Assembly (NCBI RefSeq): GCF_902459465.1
Contig: NC_047066.1
Span: forward strand, 3,534,001 to 3,598,000
Direction of reading: 5' to 3'
Origin: Asterias rubens
Lineage: Eukaryota > Echinodermata > Asteroidea > Forcipulatida > Asteriidae
Length of the DNA: 64,000 nucleotides
Shown here piece after piece: positions 10,242 to 22,556 of this stretch. Position 1 is the stretch's first letter; each line of letters opens with the position of its first letter. The notes below the pieces were generated by a model that was given only the letters and a program-made list of their open reading frames with translations, had not been told where the DNA came from and did not search any database. The position numbers and the translations under genes were made by a program.

Positions 10242-13200
10242 ATGGACGTTTCAAAAGGTACCCTAAATTTCATTGATTTGTCACGGCTCCTCCTGCTGAG
10301 CTGAACCCTGAATACCCACTGAGCTAGCTGAGTGGAGTGCATGGACTTCACTCGAGTAGCCCACCTTGTTGAGCTGTTAATGGCTCCGTTTTTACTATCG
10401 GTCTCATCACTTTCGCCACTACAATGGTGGCAGTGATGAGACCGATGTTAAAAGCGGAGCCATTATTAACAGCTCAACAAGGTGGTCTAGGACTCGGGGT
10501 AGAAATCGGATAACTTTCCGTATGGCGCCACCACTTTTTCACTCATTTTTACAAAAAGGGATATACCAATCAGGTAAATTAGATACTATATTATTATTTT
10601 ATTTCGAATGAAAAAGCGGTGGCGCCATACGGAAACTTTTCCTACAAATCACTAAAGAAAAACAGGGAAATATTATCAAGTCCGCCCACTTTTTGTGCAA
10701 AAACTAAATTGCACTATTGATAATTTCTGCCTAACAATTGAAACCACACTCATCATGACTATGGACATTTTAATTTTAATAGCATGATTACAAAAAGGTA
10801 CTAAAATAAATACCCTAAAACATTGAAAGAAAGAAATTTGAAATTAAGGTTCAATTAGAAACAAAGGTGCATCTAGATCTTCAAAGTGCACTTTAAAGCA
10901 ATTCACATTTCATGGGTCCTTGATGAAATTCAATAATTAATGATCATGTACAAACAATGACAATGAGATTTATTTGAATAATATATACCCCTGCAGTAAG
11001 GATTCTGTTCAGGGCCTTTAAGGTGAAACAAAAGTTTCAAACATAATACAAAATTAATTTCAAGAGTCTGTAGGCATGCACCTTGCATGGAATAGGAGGG
11101 TTTGTTCATCTCATGACTGTACTTATGCACTTGATACTTAAAACAGTTTTGATATTATTATTTTTTTTCTGCTGTAGCCTACTTCCGTTTTGTGGTGTTA
11201 TTCTTCAACTGCCTGCTGACATTTGGGACGTACTTCTGTTTTGACATGCCAAGTGTCTTACAGGCAGTCCTGCAGGGGGTAAGTCTAGACGATGTGACCT
11301 GTGACCTGTGACATCACATGTTTACAAAAGAGCCAGAGAGCCCTGACTTCCTTCAGGCACGATTTGTACACGGCTCAATGGAAGAAAACATAAAAATATT
11401 ATATTTTTTATAGCGATCGTATACGTCTAACTTCAACTTTTGAAAGAGGGCCTCATCACTAATCTCCTAACTAGTTGGTATGACACTATTCTAGAATTGC
11501 ATTTAGATATTGGGTTTGAATCCCACCGGAGTAAAATGCAGGCCTGTGTTTTGTCACACCACTCGAGAAAAGACCGAGTAAACAGTGCTAACACACAATG
11601 TTGTATATGGGTACAACCAAATGAAGGGTCTGAACTGGTTTTCTTTTTTCTATTTTTTTTCAGAATATCACTTGTGTGAATACGACCAACACCAATGCTA
11701 GTGATGATTGTGTGGAGGGACTCGGCATGAACCCTGATCAATACAATCTACTCTATGCCATCTACGCATGGACGTAAGTTTCTGATGTTGCAGTTAGTTT
11801 GCCCTGCATGGAATAAGAGTATGTTAAAAGACTTTAGGCCTGCCAGAAGCCTTTTATTAGGCATCTGATAGCACACAAATTTGTGCAATAAAGGTTTTTC
11901 TTTTCTTTCATTGTTCGCTTGCAACTTTGATGACCAATTGAGCTCAAATGTTCACAGATTTGTTTTTTCTGTCTTTTTTTTTTTTTCAGTGGGATTGTTC
12001 CTGTTTTCTGGTCTATGTTTTTTCTTTCTTTATTTTGTTGAAACTTTGATGACCAATTTAGTGGAACTCACGCTCTGGTGGCTTAAAGGCACTGGACATG
12101 TTTGGTAATTGTCAGTAAAAAGACCAGTATTCTCACTTGGTGTACCCCAACATTTATGCTTAAAAAAAACAAACCTTTGAAAATTTGAACTCAATTGGTT
12201 TTCGAAGTTGCAAGAGAATAGTGGAAGAAAAATCACCTTTCTCGCACAAGTTGTTTGCTTTCAGATGCTTGAATTCGAAACCTCAGCTGATTAATGTGCT
12301 GGTGTCCCAGGGAAATTTGTCCTCCGGAGATTGTATCCCCCATGTAAAAACAACGCGAGTTGAAGGAGGATGATAGAAAAGAGGGTGCTTTCAGAAAGTC
12401 TGTACAGAGTTTACGGATGGGGGGACAGAATCTCTGGGATCAGAATCTCCTGCCACACCGACGCTCTACTGACTAAGCTATCCAACCATTAATCAATTAA
12501 TCATTAATTTGTCCTCCGGAGATTGTATCCCCCATGTAAAAACAACGCGAGTTGAAGGAGGATGATAGAAAAGAGGGTGCTTTCAGAAAGTCTGTACAGA
12601 GTTTACGGATGGGGGGACAGAATCTCTGGGATCAGAATCTCCTGCCACACCGACGCTCTACTGACTAAGCTATCCAACCATTAATCATTTAGTATTACTG
12701 AAATATTTTTTCCTCTCTTGTCCTTCTAATTGGAACAGGAATGCAGTGGTTGTAATTGGTGCAGGGTATCTGATTGACAAATTTGGCAATCCGGGTGAGT
12801 GTTACATTAACTAAAAGGCGCTGCGTCCATCTTAGACCTTATCGCAAATACGCATGCATTAGACGTGGAATGATGTGCATGCTGCTCGAGCTAGAGATCA
12901 AGTTTGATCGATAGCTAGACCAGTGTGCACCTCAATCAAAAGTTAGCATAGCACTTGTGCTATGGGTATTTGCGAAAAGGTCTATGGTCAAAGCCTGTGG
13001 CTGTGCACAGAATTATAAACTCGCTCCTACCCAGTCGCATGCGCATTAACTTGTTTAGAGTTCATAATTCCATTTAGAGCAATAGGCATGCTTTAATCGT
13101 GACTACACACCCCCTTTAAATCATCTCAATCAATATTCTACAGTATCAGGCTGTTCTCATTTTCTTAAAGGCAATGGACACTAATATTGATAATTACTAA

Positions 13201-16200
13201 AAATAGTTGTAAGCATAAAAACTTATTGGTAACGAGCAATGGAGAGTTGTTTATAGCAAAAACATTGTGAGAAATGGCTCTCTGTGAAGCAACTCAAATA
13301 AAGGACTTCAGCTGAAGCATTTTTATTATGCATCTGAAAGCACACAAAGTTATGCAACTAGGGCGTTTTTTCTTTCATTATTCTATTGCGAAGCACCGTT
13401 GTCTAAATGAAATGACGCCATAAAAAAAGCCCATTGTATGTATGTAATTGACCAATTGAGCCCAAATTTCCTTCCACAGGTATGTTATTTATGCATGTGT
13501 TGGGATACACCAAGTGAAAATACTGGTCCTTGACCAAACGTGTCCAGTGCCTTTAAAGCTGTAGGAATGAAATGCAAGAGTGAATAAAACCCCCCCAAAA
13601 AAGGTGACCGCCAAGAGAGATGAACATTTTAGTTGACTTTTTCTGTCTTCCCTTTTTTTTCAGTGGGACTGTTCCTGTTTTCTGGCCTGTGTTTGATCGG
13701 GTCTTGCACATTTGCCGGGGGAGCAATGTTGAAAGGAACCAGTGCCATGTTTCCCGTCATGCTCGTTGGACGTTTGATATTTGGATCAGGAAACGGATCA
13801 TTGACAAGTAATTGCAGTAACCATTCTTTTATTACTTGGATGTTCATTAAAGAGTGGAGGTTTGTGAGTGGGTCAAACTGCCACCATGTCTTGTACCATG
13901 ATACATACAGAATTCTGTACTGTGGTATTAAATCCCATATCCTTTTTAATAGACAGGGAAACTCTTGAGAATAGCTAGGATGAAAACTGATCACATGAGT
14001 ACAATTTTAAGCAAGCTTGAATCCTTGGTTGTGATTGGCAAACCCATAACAAGAAGAGGTGTGATACAAACCTATAAACCACAAGACAGCCGGTCATAAG
14101 TTTACTGGCCTGGCAATAAAACCACTGGCCTGGGGCCTGCGGTTAAGTGTAAAATTTGAGCCCGGTACGAGTAAAATGGGTTTGGAGAACCTTGAAGGAA
14201 GTGCTGTGTAAATGTACACATTATTTTAACACTTCATTGTAATAAACAAGAGTATAAATCTCTCAGACGTTTCTTCTCGTGTGTTCTACAGTTGTACAGA
14301 ACCGCATCACAGCCTACTGGTTCAGAGACAAGGAGCTCGCTCTTGCCTTCGGAATCACTTTAACCTTCTCAAGACTGGTAAGCATCTAGTAAAAGCCACC
14401 TTCACACCGAACTCATTCTCACTACGGTCTGAAAAGAATGTAGCCGAAAAGACTTAAACTGTGTGCAAACCGAGTAGAAACTTTTGATGGTCTGTTTACG
14501 AACTGCATGGACGGGTTTGATCAGGAATGCTGCTCCTGAACTTTGAGCCTTCCTTTATCATGGAAGAGAAGGGATTTATCCTGGTGTTTCTGGTTCACGT
14601 ACCATGCACCCTTGTGAACAAGTTTCCTCAGGCTTGCAAGCTACAGTGATTAAGTTCATTTATGAGGCATCTTTGGTTTCTTTACAAGAAATATATAATA
14701 ACTATTAATTTTTTTTATTTATTTAACTAGGCTTGAAGCATGTGTTTCGCTGCATTTATACATTTTTTTCTGTTTTTTCATTCAGGGAAGTGTTTTGAAT
14801 TTCTTCTTGACCAAATCTGTTGAGGAGAAAATAGGACTGACGTGGGTGTTGTGGGGTGGAGCTTTTCTCTGCTTGTTCGGATTCTTTGCAGCCCTTTTAA
14901 CGAGCTGTCTGGATACGTATGGAGTACGCAAACAAGGACAGGTATACAAAGAAATTCATAGTACAGTTGACTCTCCTTTATATAACAAGGTCGCTGGGAC
15001 TGGCCAAATTATCTCTTTATAAAAAAGGAACATTGTTAAAAGAGTACAGCAAAACAGAGAAACACAAAGCAGAAATGAGATTCAGGACTTCAGAACATAC
15101 TCTTTATAAGCAGAACCTCTTTAAAACAGTGTTCTTTATAGCGACAGCCGAATGTAATTATTTCTTCAGGGAAATTGCTTCGTAAACTTCCAGATGTTTA
15201 AGTGGGTGGTAGCGAGAATACACTTTCGAAATTACTATTATATTTGTTCTATGAAAAAATTTGTAATAATGTTTTCTGTCATGACATCAATCAGAGCCAG
15301 AGTACCCTCCAGTCTAAGACAGATGTATGCAGTTGACTTCGGCCGTATCTGAATAAGTGAATATGGCTTTGGCTATGGCTGTTGCTAAGAGGCTGCTATT
15401 AAGACATACCAAACTTCATTGCATGATGACGCTGTCATTCAGCTGTAGCCGTAGCCGTCGATTCGGACACCGCCTTACAGTGTCTATGATTCTTGTTTGA
15501 AATTCAGGAAGCCAATATGAAGCAAAGCTCCAGGAAACTTCGCTTCAGTGACATCCGCTACTTCACCTTATCCTACTGGCTGGTAACTCTCACTATAATG
15601 TTTTTCTACAATGGTGTCTTCCCATTCGTGGCTGATGCAAGGTACATATGTAAAGTTATGAAGTCAGACTTTCCGCTGTCTCTACTCTTTTTATATTTTT
15701 TATATATTTGAAATATATATTTCTTTGTTTAATTTTGGTGGGGGGGGGGGGTTTATATTCATTGCTAAAAACATACTACAACTATCCAGCATGCAACGGT
15801 TAAATTGGGTTGAATAGAAGAAAATCAAGGTGGCTGCACTATGATAGGTCTATATGTAGAACATGCCACTAAGTGAAAAGCTACTGACTAAAATCTTGGT
15901 CTGCTTTCTCCTGAAGTCGAGCAGAGTATACTAATCGAAACGCGGGACCAAACTGGCTCTTTTCAGAGCCACCACTCCCTCAAAAGAGAATCATTACATG
16001 GTACCCACAAGTTTACTATTATTTATAGTCTATTTTTATCCTTCACACCAGGCAAAGCTTCAAACATCACTGGGTCCTCACATTCTATATTTGTTTCTGT
16101 CCGCAGTAAGTTTATTCGAGACAAGTATGGTTACTCTGAGGATTCACCAATACCAGGCTACTTAGCTGGAGCAGTTTATGACGTCTCACTTGTCTTGTCT

Positions 16201-19200
16201 CCATTTCTTGGTGCACTCATTGTAAGTAGAGACTTAGGGAATAACGATGGGAGGGCCCGGTCTTGGCTATGTGGTAATGAACGCGTTGGTGGCTGGCCGC
16301 TGTTAACAGAAAAAGCTGGATGAATCAACATGTGATACAGCGCAAAGCGCAAACACTAGTTGTACACAATGTATGCTGGTAAAGGGGCCATTTATCCGCT
16401 AGTTTAAATTCGACTCTACACCCGCTCTTCATCCATTACCAAGCAACACAAGTCGGCCATAACCAACCATGTTGCAGCCACCAATCACACCATCAAATAG
16501 GACAATGCCTTTGTAATTGACACAGAATCTGACAATGGCTTGGGGAGGCCATTTGAATCAGATCAAACACAGTCAGGAAAACACTCTCAACAAAGAGGAA
16601 ACGGCAAAGAAGCTCCAGAACAAACAAAAATCGAACCTTATTATCAACAGTGCTATAAAGGAATATGTCTCCTAATTTAAACGTAGTCCCACATACCTTG
16701 CAGGAAATACTGTATGTTACAGCACTATCTAAGAAGCCACTATTATTATTATTATGTAAAGATGCATTTCAAGTGTGTTTTCATTATACTTTTTATCTCC
16801 TCTATACAGGATATCATAGGTATGCGAGGTCTGCTGGCGCTTACATGTGCACTGGCTACTATTCCAGTCTTTGGCCTGCTAGCATTCACTACAGTCTTTC
16901 CCCTTGTCTCGACCCTCTGGCTGGGCGTTACTTATTCCTTCGCTGCTGTGAGTATTTTTTTCTCAGACTTTATTTGAGTACGAGTCCAAGTTGTTGAGTC
17001 ACTGAGGTGCAGCGGATCGATGGAACAAGTCTGGTCAAGAGTACAAATACTTACCAAGGAAAAATAATAATGATAATTACTCAACTGTTCATTTATATTT
17101 CTTTAATGGAAAAGAATTCTGCCCAACTTCAACTTCTTAATATCTACAGTGTAAAATAGAAGACTTCTCTTTGGTCTCTAATTGTTTGGACTTAAGTTTG
17201 TTTAGAGACGTCCATTGGTATGTTATTTATTTGAAAGAGCAGACAACAAAACATGGACCATTTCACGGAATAATCGTTATGGATACTGCATAATGATTGG
17301 CCAAAGAATTGAAGTTTAAAGACAGCGCATCCCAGTCCAAACTATTAGCAGTACGCATATTTTCTAACGCTAGCGCCAGCGCAAATGGTTGCATGAGCGG
17401 AACAGACCCCAGAGTTCTAACTGCTGTAAACAGCACCATCAGCACCATCACTATCTGCCTCAATGCTCCTCAATTGGACAGTCTTGTTTGAAATATACAC
17501 ACAAAACAAAATCTAAAATATCAAAGGCTTGTCACATTGTCAATGATAGTGTATCGAAACTTTATTTTTATTGTTTATTTATTTTACAGGCAAGTTTATG
17601 GCCGTCCATCCCTCTAGTGGTTACCCAGGCAACGGTTGGCACGGCAATGGGTTTTGCAACCTCCATTCAGATGATAGGGATTGGGGTTTGCAATCAGGTG
17701 ATCGGTGCTATTTTAGGAGATTCCACAGAGTAAGTACATGTAGGGTGATTGCGTAACATTTAAAGGCACTGGACACTATTGGTAACTACTCAAAATAGTT
17801 GTTAGCATAACGACTTACTTGGTAACAAGCAATGATGGAGAGCTGTTGATATTTTTAATGTTTTCATAATGTTTATTCTTGTTGTGTATCTTTTAAACTC
17901 AATTCAGCCCTCGGGCTGCGATGTTTGAATTTTTAATAAACAAATAATAATAATAATATACAACATTGTGAGAAACAGCTCCCTCTGAAGTAACATAGTT
18001 TTTAAAAAGAAGTTTTTAAGAAAGTAATTTTCCTCTAAAACATTTGAGATTTCGAGACCTCAGAATTAGATTTTTGAGGTCCCGAATTCAAGCATATGAA
18101 AGCACACAACTTCGTGTGAGAAGGGTGTTTTTTCTACCATTATTATCTCGCAACTTCGACGACCAATTTTCTCGCAACTTCGACGACCAATTGAGTTCAA
18201 ATTTTCACAGGTTTGTTATTTTGTGCATGTTGAGATACACCAAGTGAGAAGACTGGTCTTTGACAATTACCAGTGTCTTTTATGGTTAATTCTAAGAGAA
18301 TACTAGTGAAAGCCTACATGAACAGACCACTAAAATCCTAAATGTAACAAACTCATGTACAGAAGGATACATTCATAACTACACAGTAATTAAGGGTAAT
18401 ATTTCAATAACAATAACATGCCAGTCTTATTTAGCACTTTGTCTCAAAGCACTCACTCATTACTTTTTTTCTAAATGTTCAAAATATCATTGTGAGACAA
18501 AATCTGTAGAAAACACAAGGATCCGGAGGAACTTGGCGACAGTGTACTGGGTTATTATATGTACATTACTCAATACACAGGACCTTTGACTCTCTGTCCC
18601 ATCCGAAGGACGAAGCCATAATGCTTTCTCCAGAAGACGATCAGAGCATACTGATCGAAACGTCAAGTTGAAAGCAACAGTTTTTTTTTAAAGAACCACC
18701 CCAACTCATAGAAATAGTCATAACATGGTGTTACCGCAAACCTTTCCATATATTGAAGCCATAATGATCATGTGCCTTGCTAAGCGCACAGTTGTCAAGA
18801 CCGGGACTTGAACCGACACTCTAATAATCAGAAACGCCAGTCCAGAGCCCGAGTCCAATGCGCTTGACAACCCAGCCAAGATATGCCACTAGGAGAAACT
18901 TAGAAAATATTGCAATTTAACACCAGGAATGGTAAAACAACCTGTTGTTCACCACTGTACTGTTTATTATTTTTACAACTCACAGACTTCCCCATGAAGA
19001 GACATTGAAACGCTGGAAGTACGTTATGATATTCCTGTTTGCCAATACACTGGCATGTGTAGTTACAGCTCTACTTCTTAACATCACGGACAAGAGACAG
19101 GTAATGTACAATTTGAAATTGACAACTATATAATCTTTGGGCGAAGTGCTGTTGGTTCAGAATTTCTTGCGACAAAGCTTTTCCACGTTTCCGCGCTTTG

Positions 19201-20842
19201 TCACAAGAAATTCTGAACTATCAGTTCCTCAGTTCGTTAGCGGACCTGTTTTTTTTTTTACATTCTTCCCAAGTTTTTGAAGCAAAGTATCACTTCAGCT
19301 CAGAAGCTGAGATCTAGCAGAGTGATACTTCAAACTTACCCTTTCAGCTTCTGGAATCAATTTTCTTTAAACAGCATGTTACACAACAACAAGTAATAAT
19401 AAATAATAATAATAACAAGACTTGTAATGCGCACATATCCACCCTGCTGGGTGTTCAAGGCGCAGTAAAACCAAAAACAAAACAAAAACAAAACATAACA
19501 CAAAGAAAAACAGACACAACAAAATTAGTCATTGAAAACCTGTGACATAAGATAAGTTTTGAGAAGAGACTTGAATTTTGCAGTACAAAGACAAGATCGA
19601 AGATTAAGTGGTAGAGAGTTCCAGATGCGTGGCGCGGCTGAAGAAAAAGACCTGTCACCCCATGAGTGTCGAGACTTGGGTTCAATGAGGAGAAGCATAG
19701 AACTTGATCGAAGATTCCTTGATGGAGTGTAAACTTGAAGCAGTTCAGAAATATAGTGGGGAGCCTTGCCATTAAGAGCTTTGTGGACAATGAGCATCAG
19801 CTTGAAGATGATTCGGTGAGAGATAGGGAGCCAGTGTAGTTGTTTCAGAATGGGGGTGATAGAACAGGATTTTCTAGACAGTGTCACAATGCGGGCAGCA
19901 GTATTTTGGAGCCGTTGAAGTCTGGAAATCTGGTTGTTAGGAAGACTGTAGAGAAGAGCATTGCCGTTGTCAAGACGAGAAGTAACAAATGGGTGAATGA
20001 CCTTTTCAGTAGTGAGAATTGCGGTTCAACTACAAGTGGTGTTTAAAGTTTGCGCCTGAGCTATCCTGCGCAAATTTTTAAATCATGCAATGAAACAAGA
20101 TTTACTACGTATAAACATGGCAAACCATGCAATGATAAAAATCATATATAAATGTAAATATTATACAACAAAATTAACCCGTGAAGATTTCATTTCAAAA
20201 GGTTGTATTGTTTTTCAAATTATCAAAACCACGGCGGATATGTCCACACAGAAAGAATAATCTGTAATGGGAATAGACAATCTGAGAAAAGTGTCCGAGA
20301 TACAAATTTTTGGGGGGATAAAGTCTTTTTCCATCCACATAACTTGGAAGTATACAATCTAAAAATGCTGTCACCTAGCCAAGTAACTTTTAATTGCCAT
20401 TAATTTGAAGAGTGGTTATTACCAGTGGTTATGACAAGTGTTTCATGGGCAAGCGTTTCAACAAAAATTAAGATCATGTTCAGACATTATATGGGAGAAA
20501 TCTGTGCTGGGCAGCACAAGGTATTTTGCACAGAGTGCTGGGCGAAACTTATTAGTTCTGGGCAGGCCGGCCAAACAACAACACTGGTGGTTCCTAACTT
20601 TAATTTATACCTTCTCTGTAAAGGTGATCTCTAATTTTTTAATTTGGTTTCTTTCTCAGGGCCGGGTTCTGAATCAGAGCAGAAGAGAACGCAAACGACG
20701 CATGGCGATGATAGAGAGCTCCATAGCGGAGGATGAATCAACTACTAACCCTTTGGTCAATGAAACGGAACCCTTACTGTTTCCATCAATCAACTCATCA
20801 CCGACCGAAGTAAGACACGATGGGATCGTTCACAGAACCTAA
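10242..20842 (+). CDS. MFSD1: MFSD1-like lysosomal major facilitator transporter (13 exons, 497 aa)
   Basis: Exons: 10242-10257, 11178-11278, 11664-11773, 12739-12794, 13664-13807, 14292-14377, 14786-14941, 15508-15641, 16107-16221, 16810-16947, 17590-17729, 18986-19100, 20660-20842. All borders are GT-AG, phases match at every junction and the sum is exactly 498 codons. The product is a 12-TM major facilitator protein. TM1 reads FNCLLTFGTYFCFDMPSVLQ, the loop after TM2 has the MFS motif GYLIDKFG (residues 85-92), and LLYAIYAW, FRDKEL and LWPSIPLVV match the MFSD1 family (human protein 465 aa; known as a lysosomal dipeptide exporter working with GLMP). Luminal loop 1 carries three N-glycosylation sequons (N40, N45, N50) and Cys43/Cys55. 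The C-tail holds a dileucine sorting motif ETEPLL (472-477). Exon 1 (five residues, MDVSK) is predicted from its phase fit and ATG context gccATGg and is less certain than the rest. Confidence 0.9.
10358..10490. mobile_element. Hairpin MITE in MFSD1 intron 1
   Basis: 'ccaccttgttgagctgttaa' to its inverse at 10,490, with 'atcggtctcatcact' mirrored by 'agtgatgagaccgat'. Confidence 0.7.
10508..10642. mobile_element. 132-bp hairpin MITE family, copy 2
   Basis: Same arms; flanks TAGAAATC (10,500-10,507) and TACAAATC (10,643-10,650) agree at 7 of 8. Lies in MFSD1 intron 1. Confidence 0.8.
11450..11625 (+). mobile_element. tRNA-SINE ('agttggtatgacac' family)
   Basis: A-box-like 'ctagttggtatgacactatt', B-box-like 'gggtttgaatcccacc', then 'agtaaacagtgctaacacac'. 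Ends close to the 11,664 MFSD1 exon. Confidence 0.6.
11840..11965 (-). mobile_element. Fragment of the TTAA MITE family
   Basis: Inverse of the family segment 'gagctcaattggtcatcaaa' followed by 'tgcaagc'. Confidence 0.5.
12087..12290 (+). mobile_element. TTAA MITE family, 5' half
   Basis: TTAA then 'aggcactggacatg', 'cagtattctcacttgg', 'aatttgaactcaattgg'; passes into the duplicated SINE at about 12,290. Confidence 0.65.
12317..12690 (-). repeat. Direct duplication (about 190 bp x 2) of a tRNA-Lys-like SINE head
   Basis: 12,317-12,500 and 12,510-12,690 are nearly identical, each with minus-strand GGATAGCTTAGTCAGTAGAG (A-box-like). Ends about 50 bp before the MFSD1 exon at 12,739. Confidence 0.75.
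12835..12982. mobile_element. Hairpin MITE of the same TA family
   Basis: GACCTTATCGCAAATAC and GTATTTGCGAAAAGGTC termini with flanking TA; in an MFSD1 intron. A third, decayed relative lies near 21,135-21,220. Confidence 0.7.
13169..13552. mobile_element. TTAA MITE family, full copy
   Basis: TTAA at 13,165-13,168 and 13,553-13,556; ends AGGCAATGGACAC and GTGTCCAGTGCCT. Confidence 0.8.
15905..16012 (+). mobile_element. Diverged Penelope-like terminal (pLTR) fragment
   Basis: Shares the order 'agagtatactaatcgaaacg', 'cttttcagagccacca' and 'cattacatggta' with the better copies at 18,624 and 50,820. Sits in an MFSD1 intron, just upstream of the exon at 16,107. Confidence 0.6.
17764..18278. mobile_element. 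TTAA MITE family, copy split by a LINE tail
   Basis: Left AGGCACTGGACACTATTGG after TTAA; right end decayed ('cagtgtctttta'). Internal duplicate of 'tctcgcaacttcgacgacca' at 18,151-18,192. Confidence 0.75.
17858..17957 (+). mobile_element. LINE-type 3' end inserted in a MITE
   Basis: Breaks the TTAA-type MITE of 17,764-18,278 and ends 'tttttaataaacaaataat' followed by (AAT)n; upstream has 'ccctcgggctgcgatg'. Confidence 0.5.
18560..18895 (-). mobile_element. tRNA-derived SINE, interrupted by a pLTR insertion
   Basis: On the minus strand the head (about 18,895 to 18,790) has A-box and B-box-like runs (TTGTCAAGCGCATTGGACTC and GGTTCAAGTCCCGG), then the central phrase GCTTCGTCCTTCGGAT. The element is split at 18,624-18,754. 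Same family as 48,850-49,263 and 42,345-42,672. Confidence 0.7.
18624..18754 (+). mobile_element. 131-bp Penelope-like terminal unit with 12-bp target duplication
   Basis: Flanked on both sides by GAAGCCATAATG (18,612-18,623 and 18,755-18,766), so it moved as a unit into the SINE. Contains a hammerhead-like stretch: CAGAAGA, a 6-bp stem GATCAG/CTGATC around AGCATA, then GAAAC. Confidence 0.8.
19395..20030 (-). mobile_element. LINE 3' end: reverse transcriptase C-terminus plus tail (CR1/L2-like)
   Basis: On the minus strand the frame from about 20,030 to 19,525 reads VIHPFVTSRLDNGNALLYSL, LQRLQNTAARIV, LKQLHWLPISHRI and AAPRIWNSLPLNLRS, the canonical end of non-LTR reverse transcriptases. It is followed by a tail with GCGCATTACAAG and a (TTA)n run at 19,395-19,420. 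5' truncated; in the last MFSD1 intron. Confidence 0.85.
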
Positions 20843-21994
20843 GGAAATCATGACGTCACTGCAGGGGATTAAGCAATGCATCTCAAAGAAGAAAATGTGT
20901 GTAATGTTTTGAGTGTGGATCTTTTTACACCACATTTTGTTACAGAGTCATTTACTGTCTTGGTAATTTTACTGAATTTTAATGTAGCATTATCCATAGA
21001 CTCCTTTGCAAATTTTGTGTAATAATTTGTCGAAATGGGAATCTTTTTATACCACATTTTGGTACAGAGTCTTTGAGGGTGTCAATGATTTTACTGACTT
21101 AAAGCACTCTTCAGAAACTACTGCGGTGTATATTGGTCCGAGGTATTATCTAGACCAGCACGCACCTCATTGTGCGTGTAACGCTCATGTAAAATGTATA
21201 TTTGCGAAGTTGTCTATTGAAAATGTTTACCTGGCCAAATGCTAGATAAACACCACTAGATATCAGCTTTGTCTAACTAATCTGGATAGATCACTGCTTA
21301 TGGAGGCCACTACAATGTCGTTCACCACAGGCATGATATTCTTCTTACTTTAGTCTGATTTCCTATTTGTTTGCCCTTTCATTTCATTTCATTTATTAAT
21401 TGGGAGAAATCAGAAAAATTGTGAATTAAGATGACCTGAAATGTCTATTAAAGCCTACAAACATTGTTGGTCAGTCCTTGTACTTGATAACATGTTCCTA
21501 CTTTTTTTTCCATCCAAGGACAACATGTCATGCCTGGCACAAGTGTACATGACATGTACAGTTTCTAAACGGTCTGAAGTTTTAAATCCCGGGCAAATGC
21601 TAACTTTGAAATGAATCCTTACCAGTGACAACACTGGGGGACAAGTGAGACTTTAAGTGTATGAGATTTTAATCATTCTGAAGTTAGTATTTTAAGTTCT
21701 TCTCTAGAGTACCATCATGACATCACAATATCATAATCTTTTTTCTCTTGAATGGAAACAATTATTTGTTCACCTTAAAAACAAAAGTTGTATGCCATCT
21801 TCATCAGATGAATTATCATGTTTATAAGTGTGACATTATTTTACTTTAATAATTCATGGCAACTTCACACAAGCTGGTGCCCAATCCGCATGCTTGAACT
21901 TCGTACTAACAATATTACAATTTGCATGTACCATAATTTTTAGCCTTGGTACGATTGGCAGCCAGTGTTATGTCTCCGGTCTTGGTCTGGACCA

Positions 21995-22556
21995 TCAGGG
22001 CCCAGTGCTTAAGCACAAAATGTAGCTAAGCACAACAAAAAATATGCTTATCAGTATAAAGTTACCAGCCAAAACACAATGTCACATGTACAAATTGTGA
22101 CTGGTATCCTGCTTATTTCTACTAAGCAGAAAATTGTTAAGCAATATTTTCTGCTTAAAGGCAGTGGACACTATTGGTAATTGTCAAAGACTAGCCTTCA
22201 CAGTTGGTGTATCTCAACATATGCATACAATAACAAACCTGTGAAAATTTGAGCTCACTCGGTCTTCGAACTTGCGAGATAATAATGGAAGAAAAAAACA
22301 CCCATGTCACACGAAGTTGTGTGCGTTGAGATGAATGATTTTCGAGACCTCAAGTTCTAAATCTGAGGTCTCGAAATCAAATTCGTGGAAAATTACTTCT
22401 TTCTCGAAAACTATGGCACTTGAGAGGGAGCCGTTTTATACCATCAACCTCTCCCCATTACTCGTTACCAAGTAAGGTTTTATGCTAATAATTATTTTGC
22501 GTAATTACCAATAGTGTCCACTGCCTTTAAGCAGCTGTATGACATCGGGCCCTGGT
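21995..22556. mobile_element. 'gagctgcttaagc' MITE, split by a TTAA MITE
   Basis: 'cagggcccagtgcttaagca' on the left, 'cagctgtatgacatcgggcc' on the right; the insertion occupies its central TTAA. Confidence 0.7.
22159..22526. mobile_element. TTAA MITE family, full copy
   Basis: TTAA at 22,155-22,158 and 22,527-22,530; ends AGGCAGTGGACAC and GTGTCCACTGCCT. Confidence 0.85.
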
